The notes beneath the pieces are model-generated. The model worked only from the letters and a program-made list of their open reading frames with translations. It was not told the DNA's origin and did no database searches. The position numbers were made by a program, and so were the translations under genes. DNA of 45,656 nt, taken from CAYVMD01 sp964452465. Its GTDB lineage: Bacteria > Armatimonadota > JACIXR01. The DNA is taken from contig CAYVMD010000015.1 of assembly GCA_964452465.1 (NCBI GenBank), positions 1-45,656 of the forward strand, given 5' to 3'. Shown one piece after another: positions 35,459 through 44,014 of this stretch (positions are counted from its first letter, which is position 1; each line of letters starts with the position of its first letter).

Positions 35459-35654
35459 TCTCCCTCGCCCTCGTTTCCCACTCTCTTGGGACCTGAACCT
35501 CCACATCTCCTAACCCGTTAACGGTTATCCCCAAAATCGGTCCTAAAGATTCATATTTCAAAAAGACGGGGATCCCCTCGCTCTCCAAGCGTCCCCTCAG
35601 TATCTGGGCTCGCATTAGGTTGGTGATCAAAACCGTTATAAGCTCTCCCTGCAT
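35433..35654 (-). CDS. DUF2007 (putative signal transducing) protein
   Basis: 73 residues from ATG 35654. The sequence matches the small DUF2007 domain (PF09413): ELITVLITNLMRAQILRGRL, ESEGIPVFLKYE and VEVQVPREWETRAREII. The fold resembles PII-like signalling domains, but the function is unknown. The longer start at 35720 lies upstream of the likely -10 box (35681-35686) and inside the region needed for the divergent gene, so I prefer the shorter form. Neither start has a good Shine-Dalgarno. Confidence 0.8.
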   Translation of the reverse strand: MQGELITVLITNLMRAQILRGRLESEGIPVFLKYESLGPILGITVNGLGDVEVQVPREWETRAREIIAEIEGG

Positions 35655-35680
35655 GCTTAAGATTCTCTCTGGGCGATAAT

Positions 35681-35709
35681 ATTTTAACCTCCTGAACAAT
35701 CTTTTCCAG
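35681..35709 (-). promoter_or_regulatory. Possible promoter for the DUF2007 gene
   Basis: Minus-strand TAAAAT (35686-35681) in the recurring context AGGTTAAAAT, with a weak CTGGAA 17 bp upstream and ATG 35654 26 nt downstream. Confidence 0.4.
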
Positions 35710-35741
35710 TTTTTCGTCATAGATAATGGAGGTGATGTTAT

Positions 35742-36281
35742 ATGAAAAAGTGGAGTTATGTGTTAGTGGTAATGGTTGCCATCTCTCTTCTTGCCTACAC
35801 ACAGGTGCAACAGAGGAGGGGGCAAGGTGCAGGACCGGGTCCCGGTGCCCCTGGGTGGCAGATGAATATCCAGCAGATGATAGACGATATGCTGAACAAG
35901 TTGAAATTGACCGCTGCCCAGAAGGAGCAGGCGAAGAATATATTGCAGGAGAAGAGGGACGCAGATGCTCAATTGGCGGAGGCTTCCCGACCGCTATGGA
36001 CCCTTTTGCAAAACATAAGGACGGGCATAGAAGTTTCGGATAGCCAGGCGAAGCAGGTATTGGAGAAGTTCTATAAGGCTAAGAACACCCACGATGCTAA
36101 GATCAAGGATCTGGAAGCGAAGATCCGCCAACTCCCCCCTCGGGCGCAAGTTGTGGTTTTAACGATGGGGGGATTCGTTAGGGGCTTCGGTTTGGGTGTC
36201 AGACCTGGAACAGGCCAAAGACCGATGGGCGCGCCCGGCCAGCCTGGTCAGCCGGGCGGTAGGCGAGGAGGAAGTCTCTAA
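35742..36281 (+). CDS. Secreted Spy/CpxP-like protein, copy 1
   Basis: 179 residues with a signal sequence (MKKWSYVLVVMVAISLLAYT). The core (about 45-145) is predicted to be mostly helical with heptad-like charge pattern: KLKLTAAQKEQAKNILQEKR then a long helix and KIKDLEAKIRQLPPRAQVVV, resembling the periplasmic chaperone-like Spy/CpxP family. The ends are Gly/Pro/Arg/Gln-rich and probably disordered. It shares its whole helical core with the protein at 36486, so the two arose by tandem duplication. GGAGGTGATG lies just before the start. Function is inferred only from the fold. Confidence 0.75.
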   Translation: MKKWSYVLVVMVAISLLAYTQVQQRRGQGAGPGPGAPGWQMNIQQMIDDMLNKLKLTAAQKEQAKNILQEKRDADAQLAEASRPLWTLLQNIRTGIEVSDSQAKQVLEKFYKAKNTHDAKIKDLEAKIRQLPPRAQVVVLTMGGFVRGFGLGVRPGTGQRPMGAPGQPGQPGGRRGGSL

Positions 36282-36368
36282 GCCACTTTAGTCAAGGGGT
36301 AGGGTAAGATATCGAGCAAGATATCGCAGGTAGGAGCCAACAGAAAAGCCTCATAGAGAGGGAAATAC

Positions 36369-36404
36369 TTTCGGAGGCAAATTCCTAGAAATTTGCCTCC
36401 GAAA
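36369..36404. terminator. Hairpin between the two Spy-like genes
   Basis: A 15-bp stem (left arm 36369-36383, TTTCGGAGGCAAATT; right arm from 36390, AATTTGCCTCCGAAA) with a six-base loop, about 88 nt after the first gene. No U tract follows, so it may be an attenuator or a processing site instead of a terminator. Confidence 0.5.
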
Positions 36405-36485
36405 ATGTGTAGGTTCCTTCAACTTGGCGAAATGAGAGAAAGAACGAAGGCGATCTTTGGAATACCATTGCAAGGAGGTGAGAAT

Positions 36486-36995
36486 ATGAAGAAAGGCATG
36501 TGTATACTGATGGGCTTGATATTATCCTGTGCCTTTGCTCATGCCGGGATGATGTGGGGAAGGGTAGGGGCAGGCATGTGGTATCGATCCCAACCCGATA
36601 GGGAGCGGGCTATAAAGCAGTTAGCAGGGAAGCTAAAACTAACGGAGGAGGAGAAGAAGCTCCTCAAGGAGATAGTGCAGGAGAAAAGGGAAATGGATAG
36701 AAGATTGGGGGAAGCCTTTCGCCCTCTGATGCTCCTTTTCTGGAACTTGAGGATGGGGATAAAGGTCTCCGAGGAAGAGATGGAGAGGGTGTTGAACAGG
36801 TTCTATGAGGAGAGGGAATTCTACCTTACCAAGATTAAGGATTTGGAGGCAAAGATCCGCCAACTTTCCCCACGGGTGCAGGTGATGCTTTTGACCTTCG
36901 TAGGTTTCGCCGAATATGGAAAAAGATGGAGATGGGCAATGCTTTATCGACCCGGGGTGAAAGGGGTTAAGGAGAAGATAGGGAAATATAGGTAA
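36486..36995 (+). CDS. Secreted Spy/CpxP-like protein, copy 2
   Basis: 169 residues with a signal sequence (KGMCILMGLILSCAFAHA). The core repeats that of copy 1 almost position for position (KLKLTEEEKKLLKEIVQEKR, VSEEEMERVLNRFYEEREF, KIKDLEAKIRQLSPRVQVML). It lacks the Gly/Pro-rich ends and has a basic, aromatic tail instead. ATG 36486 follows AAGGAGGTGAGAAT; an earlier ATG at 36393 has no ribosome site. It is separated from copy 1 by a hairpin, so the two may be expressed unequally. Confidence 0.75.
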   Translation: MKKGMCILMGLILSCAFAHAGMMWGRVGAGMWYRSQPDRERAIKQLAGKLKLTEEEKKLLKEIVQEKREMDRRLGEAFRPLMLLFWNLRMGIKVSEEEMERVLNRFYEEREFYLTKIKDLEAKIRQLSPRVQVMLLTFVGFAEYGKRWRWAMLYRPGVKGVKEKIGKYR

Positions 36996-37016
36996 AGCGT
37001 AAGAGGGGTTCTTCGT

Positions 37017-38279
37017 TCATAACAAAGAGAACAACACCTTCGCTAAGGCGAAGGCGTTATGGCGGAGGGGAAGCCCGTTTGCGATCAAGGGGCGAGCGAT
37101 CGGGAGCAATCCCATCTTTCTTAATTCCTCCCAATCTAGCTCCACGAATTCCGCTCCCTCTGCTTTGTATGCGTTTAGAACCTCCTCCGAGGGTCTTTGC
37201 GTATTCACCACCACATATTTGAAGGGCATCTTGCCCAAATGTTCCTTTATCACCCTAACATGATCGGAGGCGGTAAAGCCATCCGTTTCCCCCTTCTCCG
37301 TCATCAAGTTGCAAATGAAGACCTTTTTCCCCTTGCTTCTATCCAATGCCTCTACCATTCCCTCTACCAATAAAGTGGAAAGAACGCTCGTATACAAGCT
37401 CCCCGGACCTATCACGATAAGGTCCGCCTCCTCAATTGCCTCCTTCGCTTCCTCTGACAGGGTGGAGGAGGGATGGAGCCATATTCTCTTTATCCTTTTC
37501 GGTGAGGTCCTTATCCTCGATTCCCCTTCCAGTATCTCCCCATCCTCCATCTCTGCCTGCAGAACTACTATATTAGATGTGGAGGGGAGGACCTTTCCCC
37601 TCACTGCGAAAACCTCGCTTATTTTGGCCAATCCCCTCTCGAAATCGCCAGTGATATCCGTCATCGCCGTCAACAGAAGGTTGCCCAAAGAATGTCCCTT
37701 CAGTCCCTCTCCCTTGCTGAATCTGTATTGAAAGAGGTCACGTAGGACCTCCTCGCAGTCAGCGAGGGCGAAAACACAATTCCTTATATCCCCGGGCGGG
37801 GGAATATCAAATTCCCTCCTCAGCCTCCCGGAGGAGCCTCCATCATCCGTAACTGTAACTATCGCTGTTATATTAGAGGTATACTCCTTCAAACCCCTCA
37901 GGATGGTGGAGACTCCTGTTCCTCCCCCAATCGTCACCACCTTTGGACCTGCGGAGAGGAACCTCTTTTGGAAGATTATGTCCACTAAACTGCTCTTTCC
38001 GGGGATGCTTATGTTCATAACTATCGACCTTATAGCTCTCTGAAGGGCTAAGAGCGAAAGAAGAACGCCTATGAAGATGAGCCCCACGCCAGCCCACTTT
38101 GTGGGAAGAAGTTGGCCTGTGAGGATATAGAAGAGTTTTATCGCCTCCCCCAAGACATCGACGAGCCTTAATTCCAAAAGAAGGACTATCCCGGCGGTGA
38201 CCAGTAAAGCCCCCAGGAGGATTAATAATATCCACCTTTTTATTCCCATTCCCGGGTAAAGCCAACGTAAACTCTTCAT
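37017..38279 (-). CDS. yvcK: YvcK-like (CofD-fold) protein with N-terminal membrane helices
   Basis: 420 residues. After two N-terminal membrane helices (about 12-36 and 60-85) comes the YvcK/CofD-like domain (about 110-415): VVTIGGGTGVSTILRGLKEY, VTDDGGSSGRLRREFD, PPPGDIRNC, GHSLGNLLL and VIGPGSLYTSVLSTLL. YvcK binds UDP-sugars and is needed for growth on gluconeogenic carbon sources and for normal cell shape in Bacillus. The Bacillus protein is soluble and near 320 residues; this version is membrane-anchored, as in some other phyla. It overlaps rapZ by 4 bp, the standard rapZ-yvcK order. Confidence 0.92.
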   Translation of the reverse strand: MKSLRWLYPGMGIKRWILLILLGALLVTAGIVLLLELRLVDVLGEAIKLFYILTGQLLPTKWAGVGLIFIGVLLSLLALQRAIRSIVMNISIPGKSSLVDIIFQKRFLSAGPKVVTIGGGTGVSTILRGLKEYTSNITAIVTVTDDGGSSGRLRREFDIPPPGDIRNCVFALADCEEVLRDLFQYRFSKGEGLKGHSLGNLLLTAMTDITGDFERGLAKISEVFAVRGKVLPSTSNIVVLQAEMEDGEILEGESRIRTSPKRIKRIWLHPSSTLSEEAKEAIEEADLIVIGPGSLYTSVLSTLLVEGMVEALDRSKGKKVFICNLMTEKGETDGFTASDHVRVIKEHLGKMPFKYVVVNTQRPSEEVLNAYKAEGAEFVELDWEELRKMGLLPIARPLIANGLPLRHNAFALAKVLFSLL

Positions 38280-39136
38280 CCCGTCTCTCCCTTTAGATCA
38301 CGGTGAAAGACCACCACATTCCCATAACCTTCCTCCTTGAGCCTCCTCGCCAATTCCTCCGCGATAACCACCGAGCGATGCTTTCCCCCCGTGCAACCTA
38401 TTCCTAGGGCGAGGTGCACCTTCCCTTCTTTTATGTAGAGGGGAAGGGCAAACAAGAGAAAATCCATAAGTTTTTCCAGGAAGTTACGGGTAATGGGGCT
38501 TTCCAAGACGAATTGTTTGACCAAGGGATCTAAACCATTGGAATCCTTTAGAGCGGGTTCGTAATAGGGGTTAGGAAGAAAGCGAACATCGAAGAGGAGG
38601 TCTACATCCCACGGGATGCTCCTATTGTAGCCGAAGGAGATAATGGATATCATGAGGGTAAATAGATCCTCCCTAAAGTAGGCGTCCAACCTTTCCTTCA
38701 ATTCTGCTGGTCTCAGGTGGGAAGTATCTATAATGATATCAGCGGAATCCCTTATCTCGCTCAACCTCTTTCTTTCCTCCTGGATAGCCTGCTGAATCGT
38801 AAGCCCCTTTTGGAGGAGGGGGTGCTTTCGCCTCGTCTCCTTGAAGCGATTTATAAGCACGGAATCGTTTGCGTCCAGGAACAAGATCTTTATTTTTCTT
38901 CCCTTTGCCTTTTCCTCCCTCACGGTTTGGAGGAGCCCGCTCAGAAGCTCTCCTCCCCTTGCATCCACAACGACCACCACCTTCTCGAAACCTCCGTGCG
39001 CTCTACAGGTCTCCAGGAAGGAAGGGAGGAGGGAAGGGGGGATATTATCGGCGCAGAAATAGCCCCTATCCTCGAGGAAATGCATTGCAGAGGTCTTACC
39101 GGCTCCCGAAACACCACTAATTATCACGAGTTCCAT
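38276..39136 (-). CDS. rapZ: RapZ/YvcJ nucleotide-binding protein
   Basis: 286 residues. The N-terminal P-loop is GVSGAGKTS (residues 8-16), followed by VVVVDARGGELLSGLL and FLDANDSVLINRFKETRRKH. The C-terminal domain has SFGYNRSIPWDVDLLFDVRF and IGCTGGKHRSVVIAEELA, the RNA/ligand-binding part of RapZ. In E. coli it guides RNase E to GlmZ; in Gram-positives YvcJ acts beside YvcK. It is first of the pair with yvcK, overlapping by 4 bp. ATG is clear, without a strong ribosome site. Confidence 0.95.
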   Translation of the reverse strand: MELVIISGVSGAGKTSAMHFLEDRGYFCADNIPPSLLPSFLETCRAHGGFEKVVVVVDARGGELLSGLLQTVREEKAKGRKIKILFLDANDSVLINRFKETRRKHPLLQKGLTIQQAIQEERKRLSEIRDSADIIIDTSHLRPAELKERLDAYFREDLFTLMISIISFGYNRSIPWDVDLLFDVRFLPNPYYEPALKDSNGLDPLVKQFVLESPITRNFLEKLMDFLLFALPLYIKEGKVHLALGIGCTGGKHRSVVIAEELARRLKEEGYGNVVVFHRDLKGETG

Positions 39137-39164
39137 GATCTCATAAAATTATAAAGAAAAATCC

Positions 39165-40271
39165 TCAGGAGAGATAGTCCCCAGGGGCGAGAAGGTGGAC
39201 ATTCCCTACCCTTACATTGGTTAATCCCACCGCTTTCGCCGTTTCCAGACACCTCTTAGCGTGTTGGGAGGAGGTTGTGGGAAGGTCGTCCATCCGGAAT
39301 TGGGGATAAAAGGCTAAAAGAGCGTAAGGGATCTCCTTGTTGAGGGAGGCGAGGAACTCCGCAATGCCTTTCACTTCTTCTTCGTCCACATATCCTGGCA
39401 CCAACAGCGTGCTTGCTATGAGGAAGGGAGGGTCGGGGCGTTCCTTTACGAATTGGGCGAGGTAAGCGACATTCTCTAAGACAAAATCCCTCGCTTCCGT
39501 TCCGGTTAGGGCGAGATAAACCTCCTTCGTCCACGCCTTTATATCGACCTTGATGCATCCTCCGCTTTCTAGCGATATCTCCGCCATCTCTTTCAGTTTC
39601 CTCCTTGTTACGCTCCCGTTCGTTTCCCAGCAGATCCTCAAGATCCTGCCCTTTTTTCTCTTGAGGGCGAGGCGAGAAGCTTCCAAGGCGAAATCTATCT
39701 GAGGGGTAGGATCTCCCCCAAAATAGCAGATGCAGGAAACCCTCTCATCAACTGCTTGCGCCAACTCGTGAATAGTGCGCCGGCGCGTCAGCTCCCTGTA
39801 GTGCCAATTTTGGCAGAAGAGGCAATCGAAGGAACAAGCGCCAAAGAATACGGCGAGGTTGTAATAGCCCAACTCGGCGGAGGGAGAGTAGGAGAAACGG
39901 GGATAACCACTTCCGCTTCCTCCCGGGCAAACCCAATCCGCTACGCAATTCGTAGGGAGGGGGTCCTTATACCAGTCAACGATGGCGTAGCCTTCCCCTG
40001 CCTTTGGCACCACTTTTCCGCCTCGCTCCATCCTTGCCCCACAAAAACCCGTTTCCCCTTCCTCCAGAAGGCAGGCGTTAGCGCAAAGCCCGCAGGGGAT
40101 GCCATCCTTGCCCCTGGGAGGCGAGGGAGGGAGGTTATGGAGAAGGCGCACTGCCTTGTGGGTTTCCTCCACCCGCTTTAGAAGAGCAGGTTCCCTCAAC
40201 AGGCAATCCCTGCATGCTCCCAACGATTGCGATACTACTTTCTTTTCCCCGCAAACCGGACAAGCCTTCAT
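39165..40271 (-). CDS. AmrS-like radical SAM protein
   Basis: 368 residues from ATG 40271. The [4Fe-4S] radical SAM motif is CSFDCLFC in FFGACSFDCLFCQNW. The N-terminal part has zinc-ribbon cysteines (CPVCGEKK, CRDC) and CGLCANACLLEEGETGFCG, typical of the COG1180/AmrS group of activase-like proteins, which often partner AmrA/MEMO1. No amrA gene is in the window. The reaction is unknown; relatives synthesise 3-(glycosidyl) modifications or activate glycyl radical enzymes. It is separated from rapZ by 28 nt on the same strand. Its start lies only 11 nt past a -10 box, so the leader is very short. Confidence 0.83.
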   Translation of the reverse strand: MKACPVCGEKKVVSQSLGACRDCLLREPALLKRVEETHKAVRLLHNLPPSPPRGKDGIPCGLCANACLLEEGETGFCGARMERGGKVVPKAGEGYAIVDWYKDPLPTNCVADWVCPGGSGSGYPRFSYSPSAELGYYNLAVFFGACSFDCLFCQNWHYRELTRRRTIHELAQAVDERVSCICYFGGDPTPQIDFALEASRLALKRKKGRILRICWETNGSVTRRKLKEMAEISLESGGCIKVDIKAWTKEVYLALTGTEARDFVLENVAYLAQFVKERPDPPFLIASTLLVPGYVDEEEVKGIAEFLASLNKEIPYALLAFYPQFRMDDLPTTSSQHAKRCLETAKAVGLTNVRVGNVHLLAPGDYLS

Positions 40272-40282
40272 TGTTTTAAGAT

Positions 40283-40310
40283 ATTTTATCATCCCCGACC
40301 ATTTCCTCAA
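40283..40310 (-). promoter_or_regulatory. Promoter for the AmrS-like gene and likely rapZ-yvcK
   Basis: Minus strand TTGAGG (40310-40305) and TAAAAT (40288-40283), 16 bp apart; ATG 40271 follows 11 nt after the -10 box, giving a leader of about 4 nt and no Shine-Dalgarno. Confidence 0.5.
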
Positions 40311-40388
40311 AGGGAGGGTTTCCGAGGCGATTCCCTCCTTTCCCTTTAGTGCAGAGGAAATTATAATGTTGGGAAAGGAGGAGATGTC

Positions 40389-40877
40389 ATGGAGGAGAAA
40401 AGATTGCGAATAAATCCCTTGGATGTGCTAACGGTAATCTTGATCGTTATCTTCGCCGTAGCGGTCATCATGAGCAAGATGGGGAAGCACCCCTTGGTGG
40501 AGATAGCGGGGGAACAGAGGAAGGTGGAGGTGGATGTGATCGTGAAGGGATTGCCCTGCACCGATCTCAACTGCGTTAAGCCAGGGGAGAGGGTCTTCAT
40601 AAGGGTGAAGAACCAGCCCTTCGCTTATGTGGAGGTTAAGGATGTAAAGTTCTATCCTCGTCAAGCGGTCGTTCCTACTGGGGGCGGCAATTACAAGCTC
40701 ATTCCCAGTCCTTCCGAGCCCAACACGGTGGACCTCCTCCTCACCCTAAAAGCGAATGCCTATGTGCAGGAGGACGGCATCGTTTTGGGGACGAAGATAA
40801 AGGTGGGTGTCCCTGTGGATTTGGAGGGGAGGATGATAGATGTTAAAGGGAGCGTTGCGGGCATAAGGGTGTTGTAA
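40389..40877 (+). CDS. DUF4330 family protein
   Basis: 162 residues with one N-terminal membrane helix (about 10-30; NPLDVLTVILIVIFAVAVIM) and an exported beta-rich domain (about 40-160), matching DUF4330 (PF14221). The function is unknown. AAAGGAGGAG precedes ATG. Its stop directly abuts the start of the O-antigen-ligase fusion gene (TAAATG), so the two are certainly co-translated; homologues often neighbour polysaccharide-assembly genes, and a part in capsule or O-antigen export is a reasonable guess. Confidence 0.8.
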   Translation: MEEKRLRINPLDVLTVILIVIFAVAVIMSKMGKHPLVEIAGEQRKVEVDVIVKGLPCTDLNCVKPGERVFIRVKNQPFAYVEVKDVKFYPRQAVVPTGGGNYKLIPSPSEPNTVDLLLTLKANAYVQEDGIVLGTKIKVGVPVDLEGRMIDVKGSVAGIRVL

Positions 40878-43220
40878 ATGAGCCTTGCTTCCCTCTGGGA
40901 GCGTAGTTTCATCTTTCATATCCTCAAGAAAACTGGCGATCTTCTAAGGAGCTCCTTCGCTTCCCGCGCTCCCACCTTCCTTCTTGTTCCCTGCTTGGAT
41001 TCCCTCCTTCAGCTATTGCTCCTCCTTCTCCTTTTCCTCATGCCCTTCGTTTCCTCTGGCAAAATAGCCCTCTTCGTGTTCCTTTCCTTTATCCTTTGGA
41101 TAGCCAAGGGATTGACACAGAGGGAAGAATGGTTCCCTAAACTCGATTCCTTCTCCCTTCTCTTCCTCATCTGGATTGGCTTATCCCTTTTGTCCGTTGG
41201 CTTCTCCCCCTACTTCCTGTCCTCCCTTAAGGGATACGCCAAGTGGCTCGTCTACCTCACCGCCTATTTGCTCTTCCTTTTCAATTTCAATACCCAGGAA
41301 AGAAAGGAGAGAGCGATATTCACCGTTTCCCTTTCCGCCCTCATAGTTTCCCTATATGCGGTTTGGCAGGGGATAATAGGAGTGGAGCCACTCGCGCTTT
41401 GGGAGGATGTAGAAGCGATGGGAGAGCAGAGGGTGAGGGTTTACTCCACCTTAATGAATCCAAACCTCTTGGGAGGTTATCTCATTGGTTTTCTTCCCCT
41501 CTGCTTTGCTCTCCTCGTCTCCCGCCGGGATTGGCGGAGACCTTTTCTTGCCCTCTCCTTCGTCTCCTCCGTGCTTGCTCTCTTTTGGACCTATTCTCGC
41601 GGTGCCTACCTTGGTTTTTTCTTTTCCTTCCTTAGCTTCTTTCTACTCCTCCTCTACCTTGCTTGGCGCGAAGGAAATAGGAAGGTTCGAGTAGTGGTCC
41701 TTCTTTTTCTCCTTCTCTTCGTTTTGCTTTCGGTGGCTGGGGTTATGGCGAGCCCTTCCTTGAAAGCGAGGATAGCGAGCATCGTATCCCTTTGGGGGCA
41801 TACCTCAAATGTAACAAGGGTTACCATCTGGGAAGCCTCGATCCGGATGTTCCGTGATCATTGGCTATTAGGGATCGGTCTTGGCAACGATACATTTAGG
41901 CAAGTTTATGCCTTCTACATGCGTCCCCGTTTCAATTCCCTCGCTTCCTACAACATCTTCCTCCAAATAGGGATAGAAAACGGTGTGGGGGGGCTCCTCG
42001 TTTTCTTAGCTATGCTTTACCTCCTTTTCAGAAAGGGATGGGAGCGATTATCCCAGGAGAGGATAAGCAGGGCGCTCATCTTCATAGGGGCGATGAGCGC
42101 CTGTCTTGCTCCCCTATTCCATGGTCTCGTGGACACCATTTGGTATCGCCCTCAGCCTCAACTCCTTTTCTGGCTGGCGGTCTCCCTCATCGTTGGGGAG
42201 GAGAAAGGCATCAAGAGGATTTTGGCGCTGAATTTCGGGGGCATAGGAGACCAGCTGCTCTTTCTCCCTACTCTGGAAGCCCTGAGGCAACTCTTCCCCC
42301 ACGGTTATCTTATAATGGTGACAGAACCGAGGAGCAAGGAAATCTTCCAGGGGAAGGTGGACGAGATTATCGCTCTGGATGTGAAGAGGAGAGTAAGCCC
42401 TTGGAGGATTTTCAGATCCCTCAGTTACATAAGATACCTTCAGCCCGATGTAGCATTAGCCTCCGGCACCTCCGCTTTCGTTCCTCTCTTCCTCTACCTT
42501 ACGGGGGCGCGCATAAGAGTGGGTTATAAGCAGAGCAAATTGCATTTATTCAACACACATAACGCGGATGCCACGAGAAACGATTATATGGCTTTCGTCC
42601 ATTATAGGCTGGCACAAGCGTTGGGAGCAAAGGACCCGCCTTCTTTGCCTCGCCTTGACCTACCTGCTTACGCCCGAGAGTGGGCGAAGGATTATCTGAG
42701 GAGCGCAGATTTGAGCGAGGGCTTCATCCTTATCCACCCCGGTATAGGGAAGATGAGCATAGAGCGGGGGATAGATAGAAGGTGGGGAATGGATAAATGG
42801 GTGGAATTAATAAACATCCTCAAGGAAAAGGGAAAGGAAGTATTGGTGACCATCGGTCCGGATGATGAGGAGTTGGGGGAGGAACTGAGAAGGAGGGTTG
42901 GCTTCCCCTTGCCCATTGCTCAGCCGGCGGATATCTACCAATTAGGGGGATTAATAGAGAAGAGCGCCCTCCTTGTTTGCCTCGATTCCGCACCTATGCA
43001 TGTAGGGGTGGCATTGGGGAAGAGAGTGGTAGCTTTGTTCGGTCCCTCCGATGAGGAGGAAGTATTGCCAAAGGATGAGAGGTTCAGGGTGGTTTCAGCC
43101 GATATAGATTGCCGTCCCTGTCTTTGGGATAAGAGGAGGACCTCCTGCCCCGAACTTCACTGCATGAAGAAAATAGGGGTAGAGGATGTGTTAAAGGCTA
43201 TAGAGGAGTTATTGGAATAG
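40878..43220 (+). CDS. O-antigen ligase fused to GT9 (heptosyltransferase-like) glycosyltransferase
   Basis: 780 residues in two parts. Residues about 30-440 have 10 to 12 membrane helices with the Wzy_C-type loop (PF04932) containing NPNLLGGYLIGFLPL and the later MFRDHWLLGIGLGNDTF, as in O-antigen ligases and polymerases. From about 455 the chain continues as a complete GT9 domain (PF01075): LNFGGIGDQLLFLPTLEALR, FILIHPGIG, then LLVCLDSAPMHVGVALGKRV and VALFGPSD, ending with the CxxC-like cysteines of heptosyltransferases. A ligase that polymerises or transfers glycan in the membrane is thus tied to a cytoplasmic transferase. The two are normally separate genes. It ends 12 bp inside the convergent ftsY. 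Confidence 0.83.
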   Translation: MSLASLWERSFIFHILKKTGDLLRSSFASRAPTFLLVPCLDSLLQLLLLLLLFLMPFVSSGKIALFVFLSFILWIAKGLTQREEWFPKLDSFSLLFLIWIGLSLLSVGFSPYFLSSLKGYAKWLVYLTAYLLFLFNFNTQERKERAIFTVSLSALIVSLYAVWQGIIGVEPLALWEDVEAMGEQRVRVYSTLMNPNLLGGYLIGFLPLCFALLVSRRDWRRPFLALSFVSSVLALFWTYSRGAYLGFFFSFLSFFLLLLYLAWREGNRKVRVVVLLFLLLFVLLSVAGVMASPSLKARIASIVSLWGHTSNVTRVTIWEASIRMFRDHWLLGIGLGNDTFRQVYAFYMRPRFNSLASYNIFLQIGIENGVGGLLVFLAMLYLLFRKGWERLSQERISRALIFIGAMSACLAPLFHGLVDTIWYRPQPQLLFWLAVSLIVGEEKGIKRILALNFGGIGDQLLFLPTLEALRQLFPHGYLIMVTEPRSKEIFQGKVDEIIALDVKRRVSPWRIFRSLSYIRYLQPDVALASGTSAFVPLFLYLTGARIRVGYKQSKLHLFNTHNADATRNDYMAFVHYRLAQALGAKDPPSLPRLDLPAYAREWAKDYLRSADLSEGFILIHPGIGKMSIERGIDRRWGMDKWVELINILKEKGKEVLVTIGPDDEELGEELRRRVGFPLPIAQPADIYQLGGLIEKSALLVCLDSAPMHVGVALGKRVVALFGPSDEEEVLPKDERFRVVSADIDCRPCLWDKRRTSCPELHCMKKIGVEDVLKAIEELLE

Positions 43221-43973
43221 AGCCTCTACAAAGGAGGAGGGATCGAAATCCACCAAATCCTCTAAATCTTCGCCTATCCCCAGGAGCTTTATCGGTATGC
43301 CCAATTCCTGCTTTATGGGGATTATCGCTCCACCCTTGGCGGTCCCGTCGTACTTACAAAGGACGATCCCTGTAACCCGGCAATTCTCTAAGAAGACGCG
43401 CGCCTGCTGGATAGCGTTCTGCCCTGTGGTGGCATCTAGCACCAATAGGACCTCGTCCGCTTCCCTTCCTATCTGTTTGTTTATTACTTTCTCTATCTTC
43501 TTGAGCTCCTCCAGAAGATGGTATTTCGTGTGGAGGCGCCCTGCGGTATCTATGAGGACGAAAGGTATATTCTTAGCCTTTGCGGAAGCAAGGGCATCGT
43601 AGACAACCGCAGCTGGATCCGCCCCTTCCTGTTGTCTCACCACCCCTACTCCAATCCTCCTCCCCCATTCCTCCAATTGTTCTCCTGCAGCTGCTCGGAA
43701 AGTATCTCCCGCGACGAGGAGCGATTCTTTCCCTTCCTTCTTGAGGCGATAGGCTAATTTGGCGATGGTAGTCGTCTTCCCCGTTCCGTTAACGCCCAAG
43801 AAAAGATAAGTGGTAGGGGGCACGGAGGATACATTGAGAGGAGAGGGAGGGGAGAGGATCTCTATAAGTTTAGCCTTTAGGGAGGAATAATCGCCTTTTT
43901 CCACTAAGGGCAGAAGTTCCTGCGTCATCTTCACCCCCACATCAGCAGCCAGCAGGAGCTCCTCCACCTCCAT
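43209..43973 (-). CDS. ftsY: Signal recognition particle receptor FtsY (start uncertain)
   Basis: The NG GTPase of the SRP receptor. G1 GVNGTGKTTTIAKLAYRL, then DTFRAAAGEQLEEWG, the DTAGRL motif and the guanine motif CKYDGTAKGG (usually TKxDGTAKGG) are all intact. The protein docks ribosome-SRP complexes at the membrane. The first ATG in frame is 43973, giving 254 residues, but the frame upstream (LRDILRRGKPSREEIMEVEE) clearly continues the N domain, back to at least 44039. No ATG, GTG or TTG exists there; an ATT at 44039 could serve (277 residues). So the true start is either non-canonical or the protein is shortened. Confidence 0.9.
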   Translation of the reverse strand: MEVEELLLAADVGVKMTQELLPLVEKGDYSSLKAKLIEILSPPSPLNVSSVPPTTYLFLGVNGTGKTTTIAKLAYRLKKEGKESLLVAGDTFRAAAGEQLEEWGRRIGVGVVRQQEGADPAAVVYDALASAKAKNIPFVLIDTAGRLHTKYHLLEELKKIEKVINKQIGREADEVLLVLDATTGQNAIQQARVFLENCRVTGIVLCKYDGTAKGGAIIPIKQELGIPIKLLGIGEDLEDLVDFDPSSFVEALFQ

Positions 43974-44014
43974 TATCTCTTCCCTGCTGGGTTTCCCCCT
44001 TCTTAATATATCCC

